Positions 44,601-52,730 are shown, counted from the first letter of the stretch. The stretch is DNA of 64,000 bases from Methanococcoides alaskense (GCF_031454185.1 NZ_JAVDQI010000001.1:186001-250000), one strand, 5' to 3'. The notes: a model not told the origin generated them from the sequence alone. Made by a program: numbers and translations.

Positions 44601-44994
44601 TTTTGAATTCTACAATTTCCGGTGGAAGTTGCGTAAGTTGATTGCCAGATAGATCAAGTGTTGTGAGATTTGTGAGTTCTACAATTTCCGGTGGAAGTTG
44701 CGTAAATTGATTATCCGATAAGAAAAGTGTTTTGAGATTTTTGAGTTCTACTAATTCCATTGGAAATTGCGTAAGCCTATTGCTAGATAAATCAAGTACT
44801 ATGAGATTTTTGAGTTCTACTAATTCCATTGGAAATTGTGTAAACCTGTTGTTAGATAGGAAAAGTATTCTGAGATTTTTGATTTCTACAATTTCCGGTG
44901 GAAGTTGCGTAAGTTTGTTGTTAGATAAATAAAGTGTTGTGAGATTATTTAGAGCAGCTTCCCGGATAAGTTGCATTACTTTTTCATTAGTCAT
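41608..44994 (-). CDS. LRR-Roc-COR (Roco) GTPase with effector-associated C-terminal tail
   Basis: This 1128-residue protein has about twenty 23-residue leucine-rich repeats (residues 14 to about 485, pattern NLTTLDLSxNQLTQLPPEIV), then a Roc GTPase (P-loop GYGGAGKTSL near 530, DFGGQEIMH, NKID, SCKDN), a COR dimerisation region (about 700-960) and a 150-residue tail. The tail holds GGSTITHIGDTHYHNG, VIGAQGQNARGNVNMDN, a helix LGELAEELINLKVAMQ and the end GKWAYTIADKIGAPMAVAAL. Methanosarcina barkeri Roco2 is an established archaeal relative. The KAGKWA...GAPMAVAAL type ending recurs in bacterial conflict-system proteins as I remember them. Function is unproven. Repeats are nearly identical in DNA (69 bp units), so copy number may vary. 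Confidence 0.9.
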   Translation of the reverse strand: MTNEKVMQLIREAALNNLTTLYLSNNKLTQLPPEIVEIKNLRILFLSNNRFTQFPMELVELKNLIVLDLSSNRLTQFPMELVELKNLKTLFLSDNQFTQLPPEIVELTNLTTLDLSGNQLTQLPPEIVEFKNLTTLDLSGNQLTQLPLEIVELKNLTTLVLSDNQLTQLPLEIVELTNLTTLELSNNQLTQLPPEIVELTNLTTLELSNNQLTQLPSEIVELTNLTTLDLSNNQLTQLPQEIIYLQNLTNFHLIGNKLKQLPMELGELKNLTILDLSGNWLKQLPMELAELKNLTRLYLASNRLKQLPIELGELKNLTELSLSDNQLLQLPPEIVELKNLTILDLSDNQLTQLPPEIVELKNLTELSLSDNKLTQLPSEIVELKNLTTLDLSANQLTQFPMEIVELKNLTVLALGANELTQLPIELGELKNLTALYLYFNKLTQLPSEIAELKNLTTLELSNNQLTQLPPKIIELGLDFKFNFADFDGIFLQENPLENPPIDIIKRGRSALVEYFSSLENEEKMPINEVKVLLVGYGGAGKTSLVKRLVDDKFNEHESQTPGISITNWNVTEKDKDIKINLWDFGGQEIMHATHQFFLSKRSLYILVLDGRKDEKTEYWLKHIESLGGDSPIFVVLNKIDENPGFEVNRKFLQDKYPSISDFYPISCKDNEGINILFSDLKKELVNIKHIETTWPKSWFNVKNKLENMTQHFISYNNYKQICNEEGITENTAQTTLIDFLNDLGIALNFKDFDLKDTHVLEPKWITSAVYKIINSKKLANCNGVLDLKFIESILQNKDEDDYYYPAEKYTFIINLMKRFELCYSIGTEKILVPDLLEIGEPEFNFDYEDKISFLIDYNDFLPKSILPRFIVKMNEDIKGNLRWRTGVVLENKKYDSCAVVKSDDDAKKIYIDVAGTQKRDYFSIILNNFRIINSSFPNLNAIEKVPLPDNPKIAISYLHLIKLESLKKPTYIPEGADREYSVGKLLGNVNVESIIETKIAEGGSTITHIGDTHYHNGMEVIGAQGQNARGNVNMDNFSQIWQVNKERIKLGELAEELINLKVAMQENAESGDQYESITNVVHAKESAEKGDGPITMEYLSKAGKWAYTIADKIGAPMAVAALASALGF
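43570..44960 (-). repeat. 69-bp DNA tandem repeats encoding the leucine-rich repeats
   Basis: About twenty units recur with the frame (plus-strand) words TTTTGAGTTCTACAATTTCC, GGAAGTTGCGTAAGTTGATT and variants. Several neighbours differ at only a few bases, which points to recent duplication or gene conversion. Confidence 0.75.
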
Positions 44995-45660
44995 TAAAAA
45001 TCCTTCCTAAAATCACTTGATAAGCTGAGTTGATGCTAATTAAATCTTTCTTAATTCTACAGCATGGGTTCAATCTTGAGTTCATTCTTGTGTCAGAAAT
45101 ATTATGAGGAATTGCTGTGATGGATAAGATTTCAGGCAATTCTATAGTGAAAATTGTAGATGCTAACTATAGCAATAATTAAAATGTGAAAGATTAGATT
45201 TGAATTCACAAATCCCATCTAAATCTTAATATTTACCTTTTTCTAATTTTGTTAAATTTAAAAAATGTTTAATCATTTTTTTTCAGTTAAGTTTGACATA
45301 ATTTTTTTAGTCTTTGATATTTCGTCAAATTTTCCATTCTAACTTTATTATTTCTGGTGGAACCATTGGAACAGATATGTTCTGCTGGTACTCTTACCCA
45401 AATATTGCATCATCTCTAACGATACCGAGTAACAAACAATCTAAGAGTTTTTGCATTTGTATTCGGCAACGATTGCACCACAAAGTGCCGCATGTGGCTT
45501 TTTTACCCTATCCCCTTAGGTACACTCATAAGGACTATGTCTCACTATTGAGACATTCAGCTCGAAAATGACTTTCAAAAACTCCAAGAGAAATCGAGGT
45601 TAATCCTATTTTCCTCTCTAAAAATGATAAAACTTTGACTCTCATGCACATGTGAGAGAG
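44995..45660. other. AT-rich intergenic region upstream of the Roco gene
   Basis: No convincing gene. A perfect 8-bp hairpin ATGTCTCA/TGAGACAT lies at 45537-45556 with a CTAT loop, possibly a remnant end of an element. An 85-codon plus-strand frame (45314-45571) has no recognisable product. Confidence 0.4.
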
Positions 45661-45679
45661 ATGTTGGAAAAAGTGTAAA

Positions 45680-45698
45680 GAGTCCGTAGAACGGACTC
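45680..45698 (-). terminator. Terminator of the cytochrome P460-like gene
   Basis: GAGTCCGT (45680-45687) and ACGGACTC (45691-45698) form a perfect stem with a 3-nt loop beginning at the stop codon. On the minus strand TTTACACTTTTTCC follows. Confidence 0.8.
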
Positions 45699-46215
45699 AG
45701 CTTAGATCGCCTGTAAAAAGATAATCATTATCTTCATTTGCTGAATGGCAATCGATGCAACCTGCGACCTTACCCTCAGTAGTCACCTCACCTTGCGGTG
45801 AATAAAGTGCCCAGAACCAGTCGTTATTCTCGGGATCATAATCCTTTACTTTGTACATCACAAGGACCCTTTCAAGTTCCTCATCCGGATTGTAGCCTTC
45901 TTTTACGATAATGCTACCATCGGGCATTACATCTTCTTTATCCTCGATGGCGGTGAAAGCATTATCTGACACATAGATGGTTATCAGCTCACCGTGTATG
46001 TCTTTGCCTTCACTAAGTTCGACAAATCCAGGCCAGATACCCCATTCTTTGTAATTGTCCTCTTGAGTTATCTGCTCATAGAGTTCAGCCGCATTGGGTT
46101 GAGCTTCTCCACCATTTTCAGGCACTGGTTCCTGATCCCCAGAATCATAACCTGTGCACCCTATGACCATAAATGCACTTATCAGTATCAATAAGATAGT
46201 AAGTTCTTTTCTCAT
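45697..46215 (-). CDS. Cytochrome P460-like heme lipoprotein
   Basis: This 172-residue protein has a signal sequence with lipobox VIGC (Cys at about residue 20), so it is anchored on the outer face. The body matches cytochrome P460: WGIWPGFVELSEGKDIHGEL, then YVSDNAFTAI, PDGSIIVKEGYN, VMYKVKDYDPENNDWFWALY. It ends with the heme c motif CIDCH (C-x-x-C-H) in KVAGCIDCHSANEDNDYL. P460 proteins bind a cross-linked heme and, in bacteria, act on hydroxylamine or NO; an archaeal role is unknown. It stands alone, with its own terminator. A putative horizontally acquired gene. Confidence 0.8.
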   Translation of the reverse strand: MRKELTILLILISAFMVIGCTGYDSGDQEPVPENGGEAQPNAAELYEQITQEDNYKEWGIWPGFVELSEGKDIHGELITIYVSDNAFTAIEDKEDVMPDGSIIVKEGYNPDEELERVLVMYKVKDYDPENNDWFWALYSPQGEVTTEGKVAGCIDCHSANEDNDYLFTGDLS

Positions 46216-46439
46216 TATTTGTCCCCCATATAATAGATATAGATATTTATGAAAGGGTTTCTTAATAAGTTTTTTCCGTCAGATGGATCAAGATCCTAGA
46301 CTTCTATGACACCATCGAAGAACTTGACTCCTTAACTTAATTTGTCGTTTCGGACGCATAGTTAAACGCAAGCGATTTTAGGAGCCGCACGTTTTAGCGG
46401 CGCCCAGGGAATCACTTAAGGATCCATCAGGGTTATGGA

Positions 46440-47483
46440 TTACATATTATCAAAATCAGTAAGTCTCATTTGTCCACCTCTCTTTTGAGGAATGACTACT
46501 TTCCGTAGATTTTTTATGAGTATCTCATAACGCTGACTTAAAATTAAGTTTACAAACATTTTAACCATGGGTTCAAATTCATCTTTATTGCCATATTTTA
46601 GTGATTTTATGTACATTTCCCTATCATCACCTAAAAATAGAAGCTTAGGATAGTTTTCACGATTCAACATATAATTAAAAATTTCACGACCTACTCTTCC
46701 ATTTCCATCTGCAAAAGGATGAATCATCTCAAATTTGTAGTGAAATAGCACAGCTTGTTCAAATGTATATTTGTTATTTTCTATAGAACTATAATATTCA
46801 TTTATTATGAGAGTTAAGTCATCTTCAATCAATAAAGAGGGAGCAACTTGTAAATCACATCCCGTAATAACAATATCATCAGTTCTCCTAAAAATACCCG
46901 CAGATTCATAATCGATGTTATCCATAATCATGTAGTGCAGATTTTTTATAAATTCAATTGTAACTTTACCTTTATAATTATCACGATATTGCTTTACTTT
47001 TTTAAAATTTTGAATTTCATTTATTTCTCTTAGTGGTTTATCTTTTGGAATTATTCCATCTACAAGAAGATCACGAGCTTCTTGAAGGGAAAATGTATTT
47101 CCTTCTATGGAAGTCGTTCCTTGAACGTAATTAATTTCAAAACTTTGTTCATAAGCTTCAATTTCATTTGTTGTAAGAAGCTCAGTGAAAGTTTTGTACA
47201 AAAACCTCAATCTTTCAATTTCTTTTACTTTTTCTAGATTTAAGTAATCAAAATTGAACATGTTACTGCTAAATTCTGCTTTTTTCTCCGCTACCTTGAA
47301 CTCAATTTCAAATGCAAATTCATCAGTATATCGCTTGATGTCATCTTCAGATGGAGGATTTGTGCCTAATGATTTCTTAATTTTACTCTTTTTCCCTTTA
47401 AACCAAACATCTTTCACTAAGAAATATCTTGGTTTTTTATCTTTAGGATAATTGACTTCTACACGATAGGGTCTTTTTGCCAT
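46440..47483 (-). CDS. Fic-domain protein (AMPylator-like)
   Basis: This 347-residue protein carries the Fic active site HPFADGNGRVGRE (about residues 252-264), where His is catalytic and the Asp and Asn bind the nucleotide. Upstream, at about residues 117-122, TTSIEGN matches the [S/T]-x-x-x-E-[G/N] inhibitory helix of class II Fic proteins, so activity is self-restrained. The N-terminal 80 residues form an additional domain (RYFLVKDVWFKGKKSKIKKS). Fic proteins modify other proteins with AMP or similar groups and occur in toxin-like systems. No partner antitoxin gene is adjacent. Codon-use and AT-richness fit the accessory region. Confidence 0.9.
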   Translation of the reverse strand: MAKRPYRVEVNYPKDKKPRYFLVKDVWFKGKKSKIKKSLGTNPPSEDDIKRYTDEFAFEIEFKVAEKKAEFSSNMFNFDYLNLEKVKEIERLRFLYKTFTELLTTNEIEAYEQSFEINYVQGTTSIEGNTFSLQEARDLLVDGIIPKDKPLREINEIQNFKKVKQYRDNYKGKVTIEFIKNLHYMIMDNIDYESAGIFRRTDDIVITGCDLQVAPSLLIEDDLTLIINEYYSSIENNKYTFEQAVLFHYKFEMIHPFADGNGRVGREIFNYMLNRENYPKLLFLGDDREMYIKSLKYGNKDEFEPMVKMFVNLILSQRYEILIKNLRKVVIPQKRGGQMRLTDFDNM

Positions 47484-47559
47484 AGTTCATATAGGGATGG
47501 GGGAATTATAAACTTTTCGAAAGCCCCCATCCCCATTCAATAATTTAATATGTTCTTTC

Positions 47560-48190
47560 TTACAAATCTCCATTCAATATCCTAGCAATATTCGGATCAT
47601 TCTCCACAAGCCCCATCAACTTAAGCATAAGTTCCTCTCGCTTCTCATCCATAGAAATTGCAGTTTCTACCCGGAGAGCTGCACCACATTGAGCACAGAA
47701 GTCAGACGTAGCACCGTTCTTATGTTTACATCGTGCACATACCTGATAGGACAATATAGGAATTGGATTATCTTGTTTTAATCCATGCATTTTCAAAAGG
47801 GCATCATCAACCTGCACCCCGGATAAATGAATATAGGTCGCTGGCATCATCGAACTGTATATACATCCTAAGTGAGATTCCATTTGAGCTTGTGTTAAAT
47901 GGTTTGCTAATTCGGTAGCTCTTGAATGCCTGAAAAGATGTGGATGAATTCTTTTATTTATACCTGGACTTTGAGCTAATCTTCTAAGAATCATAAGATA
48001 GCCCATATATTGCATGTGTTGAACTTTTTGATATTACCCTGGTTTATCCACACATAACTATCTGAATCGCCCCTGTGTGGATGTACGTCCACCCAGGCGG
48101 CAACCGAAGGACAACTAGAGGTAATTGTATTCTTCTCATTCCAGTTTTGCCATCTACCTGGATAATACTGCCAGCTTGACAATATAAGGA
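47560..48190 (-). pseudogene. Tyrosine recombinase (integrase) broken by at least two frameshifts
   Basis: Three frames are needed. GSIIQVDGKTGMRRIQL starts near 48175, then VAAWVDVHPHRGDSDSYVWI in a second frame, then LAQSPGINKRIHPHLFRHSR in a third, ending with the catalytic tyrosine region SMMPATYIHLSGVQVDD. The zinc-ribbon tail CARCKHKNGATSDFCAQCGA is a common addition in methanogen integrases. Active-site arginine and histidine (HLFRHSR) are present, but the N-terminal domain and frame continuity are lost, so it cannot be active. It lies about 0.5 kb from tRNA-Arg. Confidence 0.85.
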
Positions 48191-48271
48191 GTCAATAAAT
48201 CTGTGAAAAAATAAAGGGAATGTTTATCTATTGATAGGGAACATAATTATTTAGTATAGGGGGAAAAAATT

Positions 48272-48679
48272 GTGGAAAAATTAGATGTGTTCTTTAAGAA
48301 ATTTGACAGGAATGAGTTTACAAGTCAGGATATAGACCTACTTGTCAAACAGATGACAGATGATGCAAAGCAGGGGATCATTGCACTGACAAAGGAAGAC
48401 AGGCAATGGTTTGAGACCTATGCATTCGGATTGCAGCAATTTGAAGTGCTTTGCAGTAAAGACCCGTCTAAAATGAGAGCAGGCGACTGGAGACAGGCAG
48501 TGGATGATTTTAGCAAGGTCCGGTTCTTTGTGGATGATATGGAAGAGAGGAAGATAGTCAAGAATGTATTCTGGAATGTGGAAGGAATAGTGACCTTCGA
48601 TATCCCTGATAGTACAGGATACAGGAACTTCATCTACTGCAGGATCAAAAGTTATCTTGAAAAGCTTTATAAGTTATAA
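48272..48679 (+). CDS. Conserved-looking hypothetical protein
   Basis: This 135-residue protein starts with GTG, preceded by AGGGGG. Sequence begins MEKLDVFFKKFDRNEFTSQD and continues as a mostly helical acidic-basic mix (VKQMTDDAKQGIIALTKEDR) with a short beta end (IVTFDIPDSTGYRNFIYCRI). No domain is recognised. Codon use is like the core genes rather than the AT-rich islands. It lies between the integrase remnant and the tRNA-Arg. Confidence 0.6.
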   Translation: MEKLDVFFKKFDRNEFTSQDIDLLVKQMTDDAKQGIIALTKEDRQWFETYAFGLQQFEVLCSKDPSKMRAGDWRQAVDDFSKVRFFVDDMEERKIVKNVFWNVEGIVTFDIPDSTGYRNFIYCRIKSYLEKLYKL

Positions 48680-48705
48680 ATTCCGGAAGAAAAAGGAGTG
48701 GATGA

Positions 48706-48777
48706 CGGGCCCGCCGGGAATCGAACCCGGGTTCTAAGCTCCGGAGGCTAAAGTGATATCCACTACACTACGGGCCC
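48706..48777 (-). tRNA. tRNA-Arg (anticodon CCG)
   Basis: The minus strand folds as acceptor GGGCCCG/CGGGCCC, D arm with GTAGTGGAT, anticodon loop CTCCGGA (anticodon CCG), and T arm CCGGG-TTCGATT-CCCGG. Discriminator G is at 48706 and CCA is not encoded. One U-U mismatch lies in the anticodon stem. Arginine identity follows from the CCG anticodon, which reads CGG. Confidence 0.88.
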
Positions 48778-49120
48778 ATTTGAATGAATTTAGATTATGT
48801 GAAATTAACTATATTAACTAATAGGTTTAGATGAGGCATGATCTGAACGAAAATGCATCCATTTTTTTTGAAACTGCGGTTTTTCTATAACAGCATATTT
48901 ATAAAGATGAAATCAGTAGACCCGTAGGGATTTAATTCAGATTTAGGAATAGCTTACTAACTCAACATTAGTTCATTAATATAATAGTATGATAAAAAAC
49001 ATATTAATATAGAATTGTATTAATTGAACATGATGCATTATTATCAGTTTGAGAGATCCATGTGTATTAGTATCAATGAAGGAACGATAATAGGTTAAAG
49101 TAATAATCGCGGTAAATAAT
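48778..49120. other. Intergenic region upstream of the histidine kinase
   Basis: No gene. AT-rich with candidate TATA elements such as TTTATAAAG near 48898 (tRNA side) and repeated short A/T runs. Confidence 0.4.
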
Positions 49121-50686
49121 ATGGATATCTCAGAGAAGGTAACAGAACTTGAGAATGAGAGTGAAGAACTCAGGACAAAACTCAAGCTTGCTAACGAAAA
49201 AGTAGAAGAGATAGAAGAGTTCTGTAAATTACACATTGAAAACCTCAATGATGTTATATTCAGCATCAATAGACAAGGCAATTTCACATACATCAGCCCT
49301 GCTATTGAAAAATTTACCGGATATACCCCCGAAGAAGTAATGGGTACCTCTTTTACACAGTACATCCACCCAGAGGACCTTCCCGGTCTGCTTCAGGATA
49401 TTGACCTTACGCTTGAAGGCGAACACAAGCCATATATGTTCAGGATAGTGTCAAAAACAGGCAGTATAACCTATGTCCACACCTCATCAAAAGGCATTGT
49501 AAAGGATGGAAAGGTAGTTGGTATCAATGGCATAATGGTCAATATTGCCCAACTTAAGAGGATAGAGTTCGAGCTTATGAAAGAGAAGGAAAAAGCTCAA
49601 CATTATCTGGATGTGGCCGGAGTTGCGATAATCGTCATTAACAATGATTTCAGGATATCACTGGTGAATAAGAAAGCCTGCGAGCTTCTGGGATATAAAG
49701 AGCATGAGTTGTTCAATATGAACTGGTTCGAGATGATCATTCCAGAAATGATATGTGAATCTGTCACTCAATCATTTATGCTTTCCTGTTACGGAGATGT
49801 TGCATCAACTCCATTCGATTGTGCTATTAATACAAAAGAAGATATGATCCGATTATGTTCCTGGAAATGTACACAATTGAAGGATGAGAACGGACACAAT
49901 GCAGGTTGCATACTGGCCGGCGAGGATATCACTGAGCGTAAAGAGGCTGAACAGGCTCTTTTAAAGGCTAAGTATATGGCGGAAGATGCAAGTCGGACAA
50001 AGAGCGAGTTCATTGCAAATATGAGCCATGAACTTAGGACTCCCCTTAACGCAGTGATAGGTTTTTCAGATGTCCTTATTGAAAGAAAGTTCGGGGATGT
50101 GAATGAGAAACAGGATAAGTATCTGAGAAATATCTTCACAAGTGGAAAGAAACTTCTGGAAATTATCAATTCAATACTTGAGATCTCGAAGATAGAATCA
50201 GGAGATCTTGAGATGGACTATAAGACCATCAGTATTGAAGACCTGATCGAGGAAATTAAAGAGAGTATTGAAGAGCAACTGACCGATCAGGCCGAAATGG
50301 TATCTTTTGAAATACTAACAGATGTAAGCCACATTATAGCTGATATCAGGAAGGTAGAAAAGTCAGTTTTTCATCTGATAGAGAATGCTATTAAATTCTC
50401 AGACAAAACAAATCCGGTTAAAGTACGTATAGAGTCTGTTGATGGGATGGTAGCATTCAAGGTCACAGATAAAGGGATTGGAATTTCAGAAGAGGACATC
50501 GATAAATTATTTGAGCCATTCAAACAGCTTGATCCTTCATCAACACGTGTTTATAGTGGGTTGGGAGTGGGACTATATCTTATTAAGAAGTTTGCAGAAT
50601 TACATGGCGGTTGTCTTGGGGTAAAAAGTAAGCTGGAAAAAGGAAGTACATTCACTTTTGCAATTCCAACAAAACCAGCAAAATAA
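49121..50686 (+). CDS. PAS-domain sensor histidine kinase
   Basis: This 521-residue soluble kinase has a coiled N-terminus (residues 1-40, KVTELENESEELRTKLKLAN), a PAS domain (about 45-150, VIFSINRQGNFTYISPAIEK), a second PAS (about 165-285, VAIIVINNDFRISLVNKKAC), and a kinase core: HisKA with phosphate-accepting His in NMSHELRTPLNAVIGFSDVL (about 308-327) and HATPase with NAIKFSD, DKGIGI and GLGVGLYLIKKF. No membrane segment, so it senses an internal signal, perhaps redox or small ligand. No response regulator gene is beside it. A hairpin terminator follows. Confidence 0.92.
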   Translation: MDISEKVTELENESEELRTKLKLANEKVEEIEEFCKLHIENLNDVIFSINRQGNFTYISPAIEKFTGYTPEEVMGTSFTQYIHPEDLPGLLQDIDLTLEGEHKPYMFRIVSKTGSITYVHTSSKGIVKDGKVVGINGIMVNIAQLKRIEFELMKEKEKAQHYLDVAGVAIIVINNDFRISLVNKKACELLGYKEHELFNMNWFEMIIPEMICESVTQSFMLSCYGDVASTPFDCAINTKEDMIRLCSWKCTQLKDENGHNAGCILAGEDITERKEAEQALLKAKYMAEDASRTKSEFIANMSHELRTPLNAVIGFSDVLIERKFGDVNEKQDKYLRNIFTSGKKLLEIINSILEISKIESGDLEMDYKTISIEDLIEEIKESIEEQLTDQAEMVSFEILTDVSHIIADIRKVEKSVFHLIENAIKFSDKTNPVKVRIESVDGMVAFKVTDKGIGISEEDIDKLFEPFKQLDPSSTRVYSGLGVGLYLIKKFAELHGGCLGVKSKLEKGSTFTFAIPTKPAK

Positions 50687-50706
50687 GGAATGAACAAAGT
50701 TAAAAA

Positions 50707-50732
50707 ATGTTACACAAATAATCGTGTAACAT
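50707..50732. terminator. Hairpin terminator between the kinase and wHTH genes
   Basis: ATGTTACAC (50707-50715) and GTGTAACAT (50724-50732) form a perfect 9-bp stem. TAATATTTTTTAAT follows on the plus strand, so it ends the kinase transcript and may serve the convergent wHTH gene. Confidence 0.75.
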
Positions 50733-50741
50733 TAATATTTT

Positions 50742-50936
50742 TTAATTTGTAATATCATAATAGCATCTTTTTGGAGAACAAACAAGACCTTTTTTCTTGA
50801 GACTGGCGAGTGATTTACTAACCAGCTTATTGTCAATGCCAGTAGTTTCTGCAACATCACCAGGTCTTAATGGCTCATCGGAATCTTCCAGAACTTTTAA
50901 AATCATTTCTTCATTTGTATCTAAAGCGTTGGTCAT
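50742..50936 (-). CDS. Small winged-helix DNA-binding protein
   Basis: This 64-residue protein is just one winged helix: NEEMILKVLEDSDEPLRPGD, then VAETTGIDNKLVSKSLASLK, KKGLVCSPKRCYYDITN. It resembles MarR/ArsR-like or archaeal helix-turn-helix singletons of unknown target. An Arg/Lys-rich wing ends in CSPKRCYY with two cysteines that could respond to redox or metal. Monocistronic. Confidence 0.75.
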   Translation of the reverse strand: MTNALDTNEEMILKVLEDSDEPLRPGDVAETTGIDNKLVSKSLASLKKKGLVCSPKRCYYDITN

Positions 50937-51071
50937 GATAATTACCTCTCAATGCTACAGCATTTGAATATAGAATAACAAATTCCAAATATTGATTTAT
51001 AACTATTACTATAAAAAGATAAGCTCAAATAAGTAAGTAAAAAAAAGAAGTAAGTAAGTGGGAGGAGAAAT

Positions 51072-51093
51072 GTTACAGATATAGATCTGTAAC
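51072..51093 (-). terminator. Terminator of the RNA polymerase/ribosomal operon
   Basis: GTTACAGAT (51072-51080) and ATCTGTAAC (51085-51093) form a perfect 9-bp hairpin with an ATAG loop. On the minus strand it is followed by CTTCTTTTTTTTACTTAC, so the long rpo-str operon ends here, after rps10. Confidence 0.8.
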
Positions 51094-51119
51094 TAATTTA
51101 AGTCGTTTTTCAATAGTAC

Positions 51120-51431
51120 TTAATTCTGGAGTACGATCTCAATACTGATATCTTTTGGAACATTAATTCTCATGAGCTGTCTAAGTGCACGCTCATCAGC
51201 TGCAATGTCAATAAGTCTTTTGTGGACACGCATTTCCCAGTGGTCCCATGTTGCTGTACCGTCGCCACTTGGGCTCTTCCTTACAGGAACTACCAACTTC
51301 TTTGTTGGAAGTGGAACTGGACCGGATATGCTTACTCCAGTGCGGTTTGCAATGGCTTTCACCTGGTCGCAAACACCATCGAGGTTTACAGGACTTGTGC
51401 CTGATAATCGTATTCTTGCTTTCTGTGCCAT
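51120..51431 (-). CDS. rps10: 30S ribosomal protein S10
   Basis: This 103-residue S10/uS10 protein begins MAQKARIRLSGTSPVNLDGV and contains GVSISGPVPLPTKKLVVPVR, the typical archaeal S10 core loop. It is the last gene of the rpoB2-to-rps10 operon, 30 bp after tuf. Confidence 0.97.
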   Translation of the reverse strand: MAQKARIRLSGTSPVNLDGVCDQVKAIANRTGVSISGPVPLPTKKLVVPVRKSPSGDGTATWDHWEMRVHKRLIDIAADERALRQLMRINVPKDISIEIVLQN

Positions 51432-51461
51432 GTTTTTTCCTATAAAAAAAAGAGAAGAGTG

Positions 51462-52730
51462 TTATTTCTTCTGTGTAACACTCATGCACATACCAGCAGC
51501 GATCGTCATACCCATATCACGGATAGCGAATCTGCCGAGCTGTGGGATCTCACTTACAGGCTCAATACACATTGGCCTTGTTGGCTTGATCGTAACGATA
51601 GCTGCATCCCCAGCCTTGATGTAGGTTGGGTTCTCTTCCTTGACCTGACCGCTCTTTGGATCCAACTTCTTGTTGATGGCCATGAGAGTACATGCAGTCT
51701 GAGCTGTGTGGCAGTGGAATACAGGAGTGTATCCGACTGTGATAGCGGATGGGTGCTGAAGGACAACGATCTGTCCGGTGAACTCTTCAGCTACCGATGG
51801 TGGCTTCTCTGCAGGACCACATACGTCACCTCTCCTGACGTCGTTCTTTCCAATACCTCTTACGTTCCAACCGATGTTGTCACCAGGTACAGCCTGATCC
51901 CATTCTTCGTGGTGCATCTCAATTGACTTGACCTCACCAGTTGCGCCGCTTGGCATGAAGGTGACCTTCTGGCCCTTCTTCATGATACCGGTTTCTACCC
52001 TACCTACTGGAACGGTACCGATACCGGAAATGGTGTATGCATCCTGTACTGGGATACGGAGTGGAAGTGTGTCTGGCTTACTTGGCACCGTAAGATTGTT
52101 GAGGCATTCAAGCAATGCAGGACCAGTGTACCATGGAGTGTTTGCGCTTGATTTTGTTATGTTGTCGCCTTCGAATGCGGAGGTTGGAATGAATGGGACA
52201 TCCTCTGCCTTGAATCCTACCATACCGAGGAGCTGTGATACTTCTTTCTTGACCTCGTTGTATCTGTCCTCGCTGTAATCTGCTGCGTCCATCTTGTTCA
52301 CAGCGACGATGAGCTGGTTGATACCAAGGGTCCTTGAAAGGAACACGTGCTCCTTTGTCTGGGCCATTACACCATCAGGTGCTGCAACTACGAGAACTGC
52401 TGCATCTGCCTGGGAAGCACCAGTGATCATGTTCTTTACGAAGTCACGGTGACCTGGGCAGTCCACTACTGTAAAGTAGTACTTGTCGGTGTCGAATCTC
52501 TTGTGTGAGATATCGATAGTTACACCTCTTTCACGCTCTTCCTTGAGTGTGTCCATAACCCATGCAAAAGCGAAGGATTCCTTACCCTTTTCTTTTGCTT
52601 CTGCCTTATATTTCTCGATAAGGTGTGCAGGTACTGCGCCTGTCTCGAACATCAATCTTCCGACAAATGTTGATTTACCGTGGTCAACGTGTCCGATAAC
52701 TGCTAAGTTCATATGTGGTTTATCAGCCAT
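51462..52730 (-). CDS. tuf: Translation elongation factor EF-1 alpha (EF-Tu)
   Basis: This 422-residue GTPase delivers aminoacyl-tRNA to the ribosome. G1 is GHVDHGKST (near residue 13), G3 DCPGHRDF, and G4 NKMD. The other domains II and III are complete (SGIGTVPVGRVETGIMKKGQ, then HHEEWDQAVPGDNIGWNVRG). It is a normal aEF-1A in the standard gene order fusA-tuf-rps10. Confidence 0.98.
   Translation of the reverse strand: MADKPHMNLAVIGHVDHGKSTFVGRLMFETGAVPAHLIEKYKAEAKEKGKESFAFAWVMDTLKEERERGVTIDISHKRFDTDKYYFTVVDCPGHRDFVKNMITGASQADAAVLVVAAPDGVMAQTKEHVFLSRTLGINQLIVAVNKMDAADYSEDRYNEVKKEVSQLLGMVGFKAEDVPFIPTSAFEGDNITKSSANTPWYTGPALLECLNNLTVPSKPDTLPLRIPVQDAYTISGIGTVPVGRVETGIMKKGQKVTFMPSGATGEVKSIEMHHEEWDQAVPGDNIGWNVRGIGKNDVRRGDVCGPAEKPPSVAEEFTGQIVVLQHPSAITVGYTPVFHCHTAQTACTLMAINKKLDPKSGQVKEENPTYIKAGDAAIVTIKPTRPMCIEPVSEIPQLGRFAIRDMGMTIAAGMCMSVTQKK

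Noticed and set aside
43570..44960. Regular DNA repeats that might look like a CRISPR array
   Set aside because: The units are 69 bp with no spacers and encode the leucine-rich repeats of the Roco protein. No CRISPR array was seen in the window.
45314..45571. 85-codon plus-strand frame upstream of the Roco gene
   Set aside because: No recognisable domain, odd composition (many His, Ile and Tyr) and no ribosome site. The region is more likely element debris.
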